A stretch of 6,628 nucleotides of DNA from Anaerolineae bacterium (GTDB lineage Bacteria > Chloroflexota > Anaerolineae > Aggregatilineales > Phototrophicaceae). The position numbers were made by a program, and so were the translations under genes. The DNA is taken from the NCBI GenBank assembly GCA_019912905.1, contig JAIOHO010000652.1:1-6628 (forward strand), written 5' to 3'. Numbering within the stretch: position 1 is the first letter of the stretch; the number at the start of each line of letters is the position of its first letter. The notes under the pieces are model-generated. The model ran no database searches, was not told where the DNA came from, and was given only the letters and a program-made list of their open reading frames with translations. This document shows, piece by piece, positions 1 through 6,504 of the stretch.

Positions 1-824
1 TCCATATCCGTATGGGCCAGCAGCGCCGTCAGCGCCTCGATCAACCAGGTCACCCGGCTGTCGAGATGCTCAACCTCCCGGAAAAAACCGCGCATGAAAG
101 GGCTGGTCGGCGGTTGATCCCAGACGGCGTCGCGCAGGGTAAAACGCTGCTGCCGCGCGCTGCCGCTGTGTCGCATGGCCGCCGCAATCAGCCCGAAGGT
201 GATGGCCTGCGCGTAGTCTTCGGCAAATGCCGCTGCCGATAGCTGTGGGTCGAAGGCTGCCCGCCAGACGTCGAGATGTCCCAGGAAGGCACGGTCGGGC
301 GCGTCGCTCGCGGCACATTCCGCCAGCAAATCACGCAGCAGTGCGGCCATGCGGCCCAGGCGTTCGGCCAGTTCTGCCGAGGTTCGCAGAGTGGCGGGTG
401 TGCTGGTCACAAACTGGCGCAGCAGGTTCAGGGCGCTGCTGGCCCCCCGGTCGCTTTCCACCTGCCGGTTGCGGATCGTCGCCAGACGCGCGCTTTGGGT
501 CGGCACCACCGGGCGCAGGTCAAGATAATTGGTCATGAGCACGTTGGCGCAGATCGGCTGTAAACGGCGGGCCGCCGCTTCGAGGGAGTTCAGATCGCCG
601 CCGATTCCAGTCAGCAGGATATAGCCAACCGCCAGCCCACCGCGATAGACGATCAGGTCCGGCCCGCCCACCTCGGCGCGGCGCAGGTCATGGTCCACGC
701 GCAGGCCGCTGTCCAGACCTTCGATCAGGCCCTTCAGCGCCTGCTGGCTGGTGTAGCCGTTCGCCCGGCCAGAGGCATATTCACGTTGAAGCGCCCGCAC
801 GTAATCCGCGATGTCGAAACTCAT
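1..824 (-). CDS. Type ISP / N-6 DNA methylase-like protein, N-terminal part (partial, nuclease centre degenerate)
   Basis: This is an open frame of 274 codons that starts at the ATG at 822-824 and runs off the left edge, so the C-terminal part is not seen. The order of conserved blocks matches what I recall of type ISP or N-6 DNA methylase proteins: a helical start with a 'Q-x-A-L-K-x-L-I-E' stretch (residues 27-35), 'GGPDLIV' (53-59), 'GYI' (67-69), then an 'NVLMTNYLDLR' block equivalent to the family's 'NLILTDYLEFR'. Later come 'FAEDYAQAITFGLIAA', equivalent to 'FADMYAQTIAYGLFAA', and 'SPFMRGFF', equivalent to 'NPFLRxLF'. The family adds methyl groups to adenine in DNA, and some members also cut DNA with an N-terminal Mrr-like PD-(D/E)xK domain. 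Here Asp56 is kept, but the family's E-x-K reads L70-L-T72, so cleavage is unlikely. The methyltransferase motifs lie outside the window, so activity cannot be judged. The gene follows the membrane-protein gene by 14 nt with only a weak GCAGGT ribosome site, suggesting coupled translation. The family call is from pattern memory. Confidence 0.8.
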   Translation of the reverse strand, partial: MSFDIADYVRALQREYASGRANGYTSQQALKGLIEGLDSGLRVDHDLRRAEVGGPDLIVYRGGLAVGYILLTGIGGDLNSLEAAARRLQPICANVLMTNYLDLRPVVPTQSARLATIRNRQVESDRGASSALNLLRQFVTSTPATLRTSAELAERLGRMAALLRDLLAECAASDAPDRAFLGHLDVWRAAFDPQLSAAAFAEDYAQAITFGLIAAAMRHSGSARQQRFTLRDAVWDQPPTSPFMRGFFREVEHLDSRVTWLIEALTALLAHTDM

Positions 825-838
825 ACCTGCACCATCCG

Positions 839-1348
839 TCAGGATTTGTCCGCCTGGTCACCCAGTAAACGTTTGCGCCGTTCCGCCAGCGCCGCCGCCG
901 CATCATAGCTGGCGTTGCGTTTGGCGACCTCTTCTTCCAGACGCCGGGCTTCGGCCTGGATCTCGGCTTCGGTCTTGATCTCGAAGTCGGTAATCTCCGC
1001 CTTCTGCGGCGCTTCCGGTTCGGCCTCCACATCGGCCAGCCGCTGCTTGATCGCCTCCACCTCGGCGCGCACCGAGTCTTCGGCAGGCGCTTCGGCCTGG
1101 GCTGCTGCCGGTTTCGCCTGGGCTTCTGGCCTGGACTCGGCTTTCACCGGTCGCCTCAGCGCGCTTTTCAGGGCCTCCACCAGATTCACCCGCACGGACA
1201 TGCGCCCCAGAATCAAGCCGACCACCAGCGCGATGGTAATCGGAATCACCTGATTGAGCAGGGTGCTGACAAACCCCAGAGCCAGCAGCCCCACAATCAC
1301 GGCTGCGAGCAGCAGCAGGACATTTCGCAGACTCACGGTCGTATTCAT
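839..1348 (-). CDS. Small membrane protein with two N-terminal membrane segments and a charged helical tail, function unknown
   Basis: This encodes 169 aa that I do not recognise as a named family. Residues about 9-30 and 33-48 are two hydrophobic segments separated by a short N-Q turn, so the N-terminus forms a membrane hairpin. From about residue 55 the protein is rich in Ala, Glu, Lys and Arg. It has a low-complexity Ala/Pro/Glu linker (about 75-92) and then heptad-like charged stretches to the end that probably form a coiled coil. The tail starts with a basic patch ('RVNLVEALKSALRR'), which suggests it faces the cytoplasm. The start at ATG 1346-1348 is supported by AAGGCGG at 1356-1362, seven bases upstream. 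The gene is probably the first in a transcript with the methylase-like gene 14 nt downstream. A structural or tethering role is possible but unsupported by any motif. Confidence 0.75.
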   Translation of the reverse strand: MNTTVSLRNVLLLLAAVIVGLLALGFVSTLLNQVIPITIALVVGLILGRMSVRVNLVEALKSALRRPVKAESRPEAQAKPAAAQAEAPAEDSVRAEVEAIKQRLADVEAEPEAPQKAEITDFEIKTEAEIQAEARRLEEEVAKRNASYDAAAALAERRKRLLGDQADKS

Positions 1349-1380
1349 CGTTAAACCGCCTTCAATCTTCCATCCTCCTG

Positions 1381-1386
1381 ATTATA
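1381..1386 (-). promoter_or_regulatory. Predicted -10 element for the membrane-protein/methylase-like transcript
   Basis: Read on the minus strand this is a perfect TATAAT, 32 nt upstream of the ATG at 1348. No good -35 box lies 16-18 nt further upstream (the sequence there is GC-rich) and there is no extended TG motif, so the call rests on the -10 alone. An AGGAGG just downstream (1374-1379) is too far from the ATG to serve it. It directly abuts a tiny ATG-GAA-GAT-TGA frame, which may be coincidence. Confidence 0.4.
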
Positions 1387-1460
1387 CCGGCAGATGCCCG
1401 CACCGCCCCAGCGTTAGCCCAATCGCGGGCGGAATCCGGCGTACTGGACTGCCGAACTGA

Positions 1461-1469
1461 TGGTATAGT
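1461..1469 (+). promoter_or_regulatory. Predicted extended -10 promoter for the cysteine synthase-family gene
   Basis: TGGTATAGT fits the extended -10 form TGnTATAAT with one mismatch. No recognisable -35 box stands 16-18 nt upstream, which is tolerated in extended -10 promoters. Transcription would begin near 1476, giving a leader of about 80 nt before the ATG at 1558. A weak TCGTC/GACGA inverted repeat in that leader has too wide a loop to call. Confidence 0.4.
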
Positions 1470-1557
1470 GTAGCTGTTCGGGTCGTCAAACGCGGCCAGC
1501 CAATCGACGATCCGGGCATCATCCACGCCTTGTCGAACGGACCCCAGAGGGTGAACG

Positions 1558-2493
1558 ATGGCTGTTGCACACACGATCCTGGAAGCAATTGGCAATACTC
1601 CACTCATGGCGCTGGGGAAGGTCGTCCCGCCCCATCATGCCCGCGTGCTGATCAAACTCGAAGGGGCCAACCCGACCGGGAGCATGAAGGACCGGATGGC
1701 CCAGGCCATGATTGCCCGCGCCGAAGCCGATGGCCGCCTGAAACCCGGGGGCACGGTCGTCGAGTATACCGGCGGCAGCACTGGCACCTCGCTGGCGCTC
1801 ATCTGCGCGGCGAAGGGCTACCGCCTGCGCATCGTCTACTCGGATGCCTTCAGCCAGGAAAAAGCCGATCATATGCGGGCGTTGGGCGCGGAAGTCATGC
1901 TGGTGCCCAGCGACGGCGGACGCATTACCAAAACGCTGATTCAGACGCTGATCGAAACGGCGCGCCAGATCAGTCAGGAACGCGACTGCTACTGGACGGA
2001 TCAGTTCAACAACACGGACCACGTCGCCGGATATCACGCGCTGGGCGAAGAAATCTGGATGCAAACCGGCGGTCAGGTGGACGCCTTCGTCCAGTCCGTC
2101 GGCACCTCAGCCTCGCTGCGCGGCGTGGGCACCATCCTGCGCCAGCACAAGCCCGGTGTGCAGCTCATCGCGGTCGAACCGGCAGAATCGGCAGTCCTGT
2201 CCGGCGAACCGACCGGTGCCCATCACATCGAAGGCATTGGAGCCGGTTTTGTGCCCCCGCTGTGGGACCCAATCCTCGTCCACAACATCCTGAAGGTGTC
2301 CTCCGCCGAGGCCCGGGCGATGGCACAGCGGCTGGCGCGGGAAGAAGGACTGTTCGCCGGAATCTCGACCGGGGCCAACGTCGTGGGCGCGATCCGCGTG
2401 GCCGAAAAACTGGGACGGCAGGCCACCGTCGTCTGCCTGCAAGTCGATACGGGCCTCAAGTATCTCAGCACCGACGTCTTTAAATCGGTCTGA
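1558..2493 (+). CDS. PLP-dependent cysteine synthase-family protein
   Basis: This 311-aa protein has the fold-type II PLP enzyme layout of O-acetylserine sulfhydrylases, at their usual length. Family members combine an activated serine with sulfide or another nucleophile using pyridoxal phosphate in the cytoplasm. The expected landmarks are present: 'IGNTPL' (11-16), the Schiff-base lysine in 'NPTGSMKDRM' (Lys44), the substrate loop 'TGGSTG' (71-76), the phosphate-binding loop 'GTSAS' (182-186), 'IEGIGAGFVPP' (224-234), 'GISTGAN' (268-274) and 'VDTGLKYLST' (296-305). Two loops differ from CysK. The substrate loop has Ser74 where TSGNTG has Asn, and the phosphate loop reads GTSAS rather than GTGGT. 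These mark a sub-branch whose exact substrate I cannot name, so a cysK or cysM symbol would be unsafe. The start is supported by AGAGGGTG at 1546-1553. The gene stands alone on its strand and converges with the SDR gene. Confidence 0.9.
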   Translation: MAVAHTILEAIGNTPLMALGKVVPPHHARVLIKLEGANPTGSMKDRMAQAMIARAEADGRLKPGGTVVEYTGGSTGTSLALICAAKGYRLRIVYSDAFSQEKADHMRALGAEVMLVPSDGGRITKTLIQTLIETARQISQERDCYWTDQFNNTDHVAGYHALGEEIWMQTGGQVDAFVQSVGTSASLRGVGTILRQHKPGVQLIAVEPAESAVLSGEPTGAHHIEGIGAGFVPPLWDPILVHNILKVSSAEARAMAQRLAREEGLFAGISTGANVVGAIRVAEKLGRQATVVCLQVDTGLKYLSTDVFKSV

Positions 2494-2509
2494 CACATGG
2501 GGTCCCGAA

Positions 2510-3274
2510 TCAGACGAACCAGACGCCGCCGTTGATCTCCGCCACCTGCCCGGTCACCCACGCGCCCAGGTCCGACACAAAGTAGAGCATGGCTCCGGCG
2601 ACATCATCGGGCACACCGGCCCGTTTGAGGGGGATGGTCTGGATGATACTGTCGTAATTGTCGACGCCCGTAAACGTTTCGTGGAACGGTGTATCGACGA
2701 TGAATCCGGGAGCCAGCGCGTTGACCGTGATGCGATAGGGCGCGAACTCTTTCGCCATGGCACGAGTCATGCCAATGACCGCGGCTTTGGAGGCAGCATA
2801 GGGGACTGTTCCATAACCCCCACCATTCCGCCCGGCCAGCGACGACATATTCACAATGCGGCCCCCCTGCTGCTTGAGATAGGGCAGCGCAGCCCGCGTG
2901 CAGTAAAAGGCGCTCGCCAGATTAACGTCGATGACTTTGTGCCAGTGGGCATCGTCCATCTCTTCGACCAGGACACGATTGATCAGGTGCCCGGCGTTAT
3001 TGATGAGGATGTCCAGCCGACCGCCCAGCGCCTGGACTGCTGCGGGGACCACCTGATTGACCTGATCGCTCTGGGTCGCATCCAGTGGAAAGGAAAATGC
3101 CTGGCGTCCCGCCGCCCGGATTTCCTGGCAGGTCTGCTCCGCAGCTTCGGCATGTGTGTGATACGTGAGCGCGACATCCGCACCCTGCTGGGCGAGATTA
3201 ATCGAAATCGCTGCGCCGATGCCGATGTTGCCACCCGTCACCAGCGCTTTCTTGCCGGAGAGATCAATGTTCAC
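2510..3274 (-). CDS. Short-chain dehydrogenase/reductase (SDR), FabG-like
   Basis: This 254-aa classical SDR is a cytoplasmic NAD(P)-dependent oxidoreductase. Visible motifs are the cofactor-binding 'TGGNIGIG' (13-20), 'NNAG' (92-95), and the catalytic tetrad Asn118 in 'VNL', Ser145, Tyr159 and Lys163 in 'YAASK'. Also present are the 'PG' loop (189-190) and the usual C-terminal 'TGQ...NGG' segment (241-250). The enzyme therefore looks intact. Similarity to FabG and sugar or polyol dehydrogenases is general, and the substrate cannot be deduced. I chose the GTG start at 3272-3274 because AGAAAGG (3281-3287) lies six bases upstream and the protein then begins just before the first beta strand. 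An in-frame TTG at 3302-3304 would add ten residues without a clear ribosome site. The gene lies 50 nt downstream of the PBP-like gene on the same strand, with no convincing terminator between, so co-transcription is likely. Confidence 0.92.
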   Translation of the reverse strand: MNIDLSGKKALVTGGNIGIGAAISINLAQQGADVALTYHTHAEAAEQTCQEIRAAGRQAFSFPLDATQSDQVNQVVPAAVQALGGRLDILINNAGHLINRVLVEEMDDAHWHKVIDVNLASAFYCTRAALPYLKQQGGRIVNMSSLAGRNGGGYGTVPYAASKAAVIGMTRAMAKEFAPYRITVNALAPGFIVDTPFHETFTGVDNYDSIIQTIPLKRAGVPDDVAGAMLYFVSDLGAWVTGQVAEINGGVWFV

Positions 3275-3324
3275 GATGAACCTTTCTGGAAAAAGAAAAC
3301 CCAATCATCCCTGAGTGCCGCCGC

Positions 3325-6288
3325 CTAACCGCTGGCGCGCTCGACCGTGACGGTAATTTCGGCATCCGCCTGATTCGCCACGGCGTCGAAGGCCACCACG
3401 CCGAAGCGCTCGGTCCCGGTGCGGCTGATGTCCCATTCGAAGCCGTAAGGCCACTCCTCGTCGGTGCCGATAAATTCGCCGTTGTAATAAAACTCGACCC
3501 GTTCGATCGCCAGGTTGTCGGTCACGTCGGCGTTGAGCGTGATCACGCGGTCACCCGGCCAGCGGTAAACCGACTGCGTGGATGTGAGCGTGACTGTCGG
3601 CGGTTGGTTATCGATCGTCACCTGGCGCACATCGGTTTCGAGCGAGTTATCGCTCAGCACCACCGTCAGGCGCAGGCTGTAGAGGCCATCCAGCCCGGTT
3701 GTAGCCCATGTGCCGAGCGAAGCCCCGCGCGTATACTCGGTCTGCTGCGGGCCGATCTGAGTCCATTGCAGCGGGTTGAGACCCTGCCCATAGGCCAACT
3801 GGTAAAAGCGCATATTGGTCGGGTCGAGGCTGCCGCGCACATCGACCACCCCGCCCACATAGGCGAAGGGTCCCGGCTGGAGCAGGGTCGCCCCGCCCAG
3901 CAGCTCCGGTCGGCTGACGGTATCATATTCGGTCGGCGGCAGCGGCTGGTTGTTGGCCTCCCACCAGTCCATCGCTTCCGGCGGTGGGATGAAATAGACT
4001 CGCTCGCTGCGCAGCCCGGCGGGGGTGTTCACCGTTGCCAGTTGATTGGTCTGGCTGTTGATGTCGAAGGCCTGCCAGTAAGTATCCGGGCGAGTCGGCT
4101 GGATATTGCGGATGAACAGTTCGCGGCGGGTGGGACAGACACCGTTCGGCAGCAGGCCGCTGCGTTCACAAACCACCAGATCGGCGACGTTTTCCGGGCG
4201 CGGCCAATCCTCCGGCTGGAGCGCATCCCGGTTGGCGACATAATCCATAATCGCGCGCCACACCGGGGCAGAGCCGTCCCTATCCAGCGCGTCGATGGTC
4301 ATGCTGGCTCCATCGCTGCGACCCAGGTGCACCGCAGTGACGATGCGCGGCGTATAACCCAGCGTCCAGGCATCGCGGCGGTCGCTGGTGGAGCCGTTGA
4401 CCAGCGCTGCCGGACGATCCGTATCCAGCACGCCAACCTGATTCTGGCCCAGCACCCGCGCGCGCGTCGTCTGGTCGGCCAGGATGTGGTTGACCAGATA
4501 GCCAAGTTCTTCAGGAAATAATTCGGTGCAGTTGGAGGCAGCAGCACAGTCCGGCTCGTATTGGTCGCCCGCATAATCCCACAGCACTTCGCCGCTGGCA
4601 TCTTCGATGCGCAGGACGGATACCGGGTCACGGCCCCGATAATTGCGCCCGATGGGATCGACCTGCACGCCGCGCATGTCGCCCATCGACGACAGCACCG
4701 AGTAGGCGTAGGCCATATCCAGCACCGACACCTGCCCGCCGCGTTCCAGCAGCGACAGGTCATAACGCGCATTCTCGTCCAGGCTGTTGAGGCCCAGCAG
4801 GTGCGCCCGGCCCAGGATATTGTCGAGCCGTTTTTCATTGGCAAGCTGGACCGCCGGGGGCAGCAGCCAGGCGCTCATCGCTTCGCGCAGGTTGATCGGC
4901 CCGCGAAACAGGCCGTCAGGGTTGGCGGGGGTATAAATCAGCCCTTCGACTGCGCCGGGCAGGGGCCGCGGAATATCGAGAACCATGTCCGCCGGGGTTT
5001 CGCCGGTGCGGAAACCCTCAAAATAGACGAACGGCTGCAACGTCGGGCCGGGCTGGTAGGCTACCTCCGCGACCGGGCCGACCATGCTCATAATTTCCCC
5101 GGTCTGCGCATCCAGAATCGTCAGCGCGCCGCTGTCTGGTGGGCTTTGCAGTGTCACCGCATCGAGGGGCGGCAGATACAGCGCGCTCGCGCAGGGCTGA
5201 CCGTCGAGGGTCTGCACCGGAGTCGAGTCGCCTGCCAGCCGGTTCAGATGTGCCCGCAGCGCGCACTCCGCCTGACTATACAGGTCCAGGTCAAGTGTCG
5301 TCGTGATGCGCAGCCCTCCGCGCGAGACCAGCCGTGCGCCATCCAGCCCCAGCGCATCGAGGATGTCTTTGGCCTGGCGGCGGGCATACAATGCGAACTG
5401 CGGGGCGATGTCGGGCAGTTGGCCGCCCGCATCCAGCACCGGCGTCTGGGTCGTCACCGCGAAATCATAATCCTCGCTGGTGATCTTCTTCGCCTGCACC
5501 AGCGCACGCAGCACATCGTCCTGCCGCCCGCGCGCCGCTACATCACTGTCGATCGGGTTGTACTGCGGGGCCAGGGGAATCGCCGCCAGCAGCGCCGCCT
5601 CGTCCACCTTCAGATCGACGGCGTGTTTGCCCAGGTACACCTGCGCCGCCGCCTCGATGCCATAGGCTTCGTTGCCGTAAAAATCGGTGTTGAGATGCCA
5701 TTCCAGAATCTGTTCGGGCGAATAACGCCGGTTGATTTCGGCCACCAGCGCAATCTCGCGCTCGCGTTCCGCCGCCGTTACCACTTCACCCGGCTGGACA
5801 ATGGCATTGCGTACCAGGCGTCCGGTCAGAGTCGGGTCGATGGGCAGCGGGCCATTGAGCGCGTTCTGCCAGAGCTTCACCAGAGCGGGCAGCAGGCCGG
5901 GGCGCGGGCGAGTCAGAAAATCGGGGTCTTCCATCAGGAGCGTGGCATCGACCACAACCGACGGCAGCGACTCCAGCGGAATCCACGTCCGCTGATCGCC
6001 CAGCGGGTCCTGCACGGAAAACAGCATCGTCTGCCCGCTGCGGTCATACAGGCGCGTCTGCCCGACGATCGGGTCCAGATAAATGGTGTCGAGCGGCTCC
6101 GGCAGGGTGCGCGTCGCCTGGATATACATCATCAGCGCACCCCCGGCCAGTGTTACGCCGGGCACCACCACCAGAATCGTCCCCAACGCCGCCACCAGCA
6201 GCATCCACATTCGCAGGCGCGCCTGCTTCGCCTGCTGCCGTTCTTCGCGCCGCCGCCGCCGCTGGATAATCTGAGTCGCTGATGCCAA
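3325..6288 (-). CDS. Class A penicillin-binding-protein-like membrane protein with transpeptidase motifs lost
   Basis: From the preferred TTG start this is 987 aa. The TTG (6286-6288) has GGAG at 6295-6298, six bases upstream. An in-frame ATG at 6412-6414 would give 1029 aa but has no ribosome site, and the added segment shows no domain. The order is: a cytoplasmic tail with five arginines (10-14), a membrane anchor (about 28-55), a GT51 transglycosylase-like domain (about 100-260), a transpeptidase-like domain (about 385-690), a cysteine-containing linker ('SGLLPNGVCP'), a beta-rich segment, and an Ig-like domain (about 895-983), all placed outside the membrane. Class A PBPs polymerise and cross-link peptidoglycan. 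In the GT part, Glu120 (EDPDF) and Glu178 match the two catalytic acids, but the STITQQ motif reads PTLTGR. In the transpeptidase part SxxK is P415-T-L-Q418, SxN is W474-L-L476 and KTGS/T is V630-N-G-S633, while flanking blocks ('PFVY', 'PPAV', 'DAW..GYTP') align well. Cross-linking and beta-lactam acylation are therefore not expected. The SDR gene follows 50 nt downstream. Confidence 0.85.
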   Translation of the reverse strand: MASATQIIQRRRRREERQQAKQARLRMWMLLVAALGTILVVVPGVTLAGGALMMYIQATRTLPEPLDTIYLDPIVGQTRLYDRSGQTMLFSVQDPLGDQRTWIPLESLPSVVVDATLLMEDPDFLTRPRPGLLPALVKLWQNALNGPLPIDPTLTGRLVRNAIVQPGEVVTAAEREREIALVAEINRRYSPEQILEWHLNTDFYGNEAYGIEAAAQVYLGKHAVDLKVDEAALLAAIPLAPQYNPIDSDVAARGRQDDVLRALVQAKKITSEDYDFAVTTQTPVLDAGGQLPDIAPQFALYARRQAKDILDALGLDGARLVSRGGLRITTTLDLDLYSQAECALRAHLNRLAGDSTPVQTLDGQPCASALYLPPLDAVTLQSPPDSGALTILDAQTGEIMSMVGPVAEVAYQPGPTLQPFVYFEGFRTGETPADMVLDIPRPLPGAVEGLIYTPANPDGLFRGPINLREAMSAWLLPPAVQLANEKRLDNILGRAHLLGLNSLDENARYDLSLLERGGQVSVLDMAYAYSVLSSMGDMRGVQVDPIGRNYRGRDPVSVLRIEDASGEVLWDYAGDQYEPDCAAASNCTELFPEELGYLVNHILADQTTRARVLGQNQVGVLDTDRPAALVNGSTSDRRDAWTLGYTPRIVTAVHLGRSDGASMTIDALDRDGSAPVWRAIMDYVANRDALQPEDWPRPENVADLVVCERSGLLPNGVCPTRRELFIRNIQPTRPDTYWQAFDINSQTNQLATVNTPAGLRSERVYFIPPPEAMDWWEANNQPLPPTEYDTVSRPELLGGATLLQPGPFAYVGGVVDVRGSLDPTNMRFYQLAYGQGLNPLQWTQIGPQQTEYTRGASLGTWATTGLDGLYSLRLTVVLSDNSLETDVRQVTIDNQPPTVTLTSTQSVYRWPGDRVITLNADVTDNLAIERVEFYYNGEFIGTDEEWPYGFEWDISRTGTERFGVVAFDAVANQADAEITVTVERASG

Positions 6289-6436
6289 TGAGAACTCCGT
6301 CTGACTCTTGCCCTCAGCCTTCAGTCTACCGGGGATAACACAGAAACAAAAGTGTCGGTCCGACTGCACCAGATGGGTGCTTACCAGTTCTCTGGTCTGT
6401 CTGCGACAATCCATTAATTTTGCTCAATGAAATGTT
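6289..6436 (-). other. Predicted 5' leader of the PBP-like gene with three small inverted repeats
   Basis: If translation starts at the TTG at 6288 and transcription near 6437, about 150 nt of leader remain. It contains three adjacent inverted repeats: GTCGGTCCGAC (6354-6364, 5+1+5), GCACC-agatg-GGTGC (6366-6380), and ACCAG-ttct-CTGGT (6383-6396). Each has perfect 5-bp arms, which fits a structured RNA leader better than coding sequence. I do not recognise a known riboswitch. The frame stays open through the leader to an ATG at 6414, so a longer protein cannot be excluded. Confidence 0.4.
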
Positions 6437-6464
6437 GGCGTTAATGTTACACGTGGTGTATGAT
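6435..6464 (+). promoter_or_regulatory. Predicted sigma-70-type promoter for the response-regulator gene
   Basis: TTGGCG (6435-6440) and TATGAT (6459-6464) are separated by 18 nt and point toward the response-regulator ATG at 6505. Transcription would start near 6471, giving a leader of about 35 nt. Confidence 0.45.
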
Positions 6465-6472
6465 CGTTACAA
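6444..6472 (-). promoter_or_regulatory. Predicted promoter for the PBP-like gene, overlapping the opposite promoter
   Basis: On the minus strand TTGTAA (6467-6472) and TAACAT (6444-6449) are separated by exactly 17 nt. Each box matches four of six consensus bases. It faces the PBP-like gene and physically overlaps the plus-strand promoter, so the two would compete for RNA polymerase. Confidence 0.35.
6448..6460. repeat. Inverted repeat TACAC-gtg-GTGTA, possible operator
   Basis: A perfect 5-bp inverted repeat with a 3-nt centre sits inside both overlapping promoter candidates and touches the plus-strand -10 box. That is a typical place for a repressor or autoregulator site. No specific regulator can be named from so short a repeat, and it could occur by chance. 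Confidence 0.3.
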
Positions 6473-6504
6473 AATCGTTGCCATTGTTAAAGGGGAGGAT
6501 GTTA

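Larger units (their letters stand above)
1349..1557. promoter_or_regulatory. Divergent intergenic promoter region
   Basis: This 209-nt stretch separates two divergent genes and contains no convincing gene. It holds promoter-like elements for both directions, listed separately. Short frames that cross it on the minus strand lack a good start and overlap the cysteine synthase gene in antisense, so I do not call them. Confidence 0.6.

Noticed and set aside
1367..1379. AGGAGG followed directly by a three-codon ATG frame (minus strand)
   Set aside because: The ribosome site abuts the ATG with no spacing and would lie at the very 5' end of the predicted transcript. It is too weak to call a leader peptide.
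1530..2483. A 317-codon plus-strand frame overlapping the cysteine synthase-family gene
   Set aside because: It is an Arg/Gly-rich alternative frame. The overlapping frame at 1558-2493 has clear family motifs and a ribosome site.
2494..2509. Possible bidirectional terminator between the convergent genes
   Set aside because: Only 16 nt are available and the GGGTCCC there is too short to form a stem. No T-run follows on either strand.
3275..3324. Terminator between the PBP-like and SDR genes
   Set aside because: A T-rich stretch (GGGTTTTCTTTTT on the minus strand) exists, but no convincing stem precedes it, so I treat the genes as possibly co-transcribed.
3604..4521. A 305-codon plus-strand open frame opposite the C-terminal part of the PBP-like gene
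   Set aside because: It has no recognisable motif and no supporting ribosome site, and is explained as a shadow of the minus-strand codon pattern.
6244..6261. CGC-rich triplet run that looks like a microsatellite
   Set aside because: It encodes five arginines at the cytoplasmic end of the PBP-like protein, an ordinary positive-inside feature next to a membrane anchor.
4561..6282. A 573-codon plus-strand open frame opposite the PBP-like gene
   Set aside because: Its protein is rich in Arg, Gln and His with no domain, and it is fully antisense to a well-supported gene. Such frames are common in GC-rich DNA.
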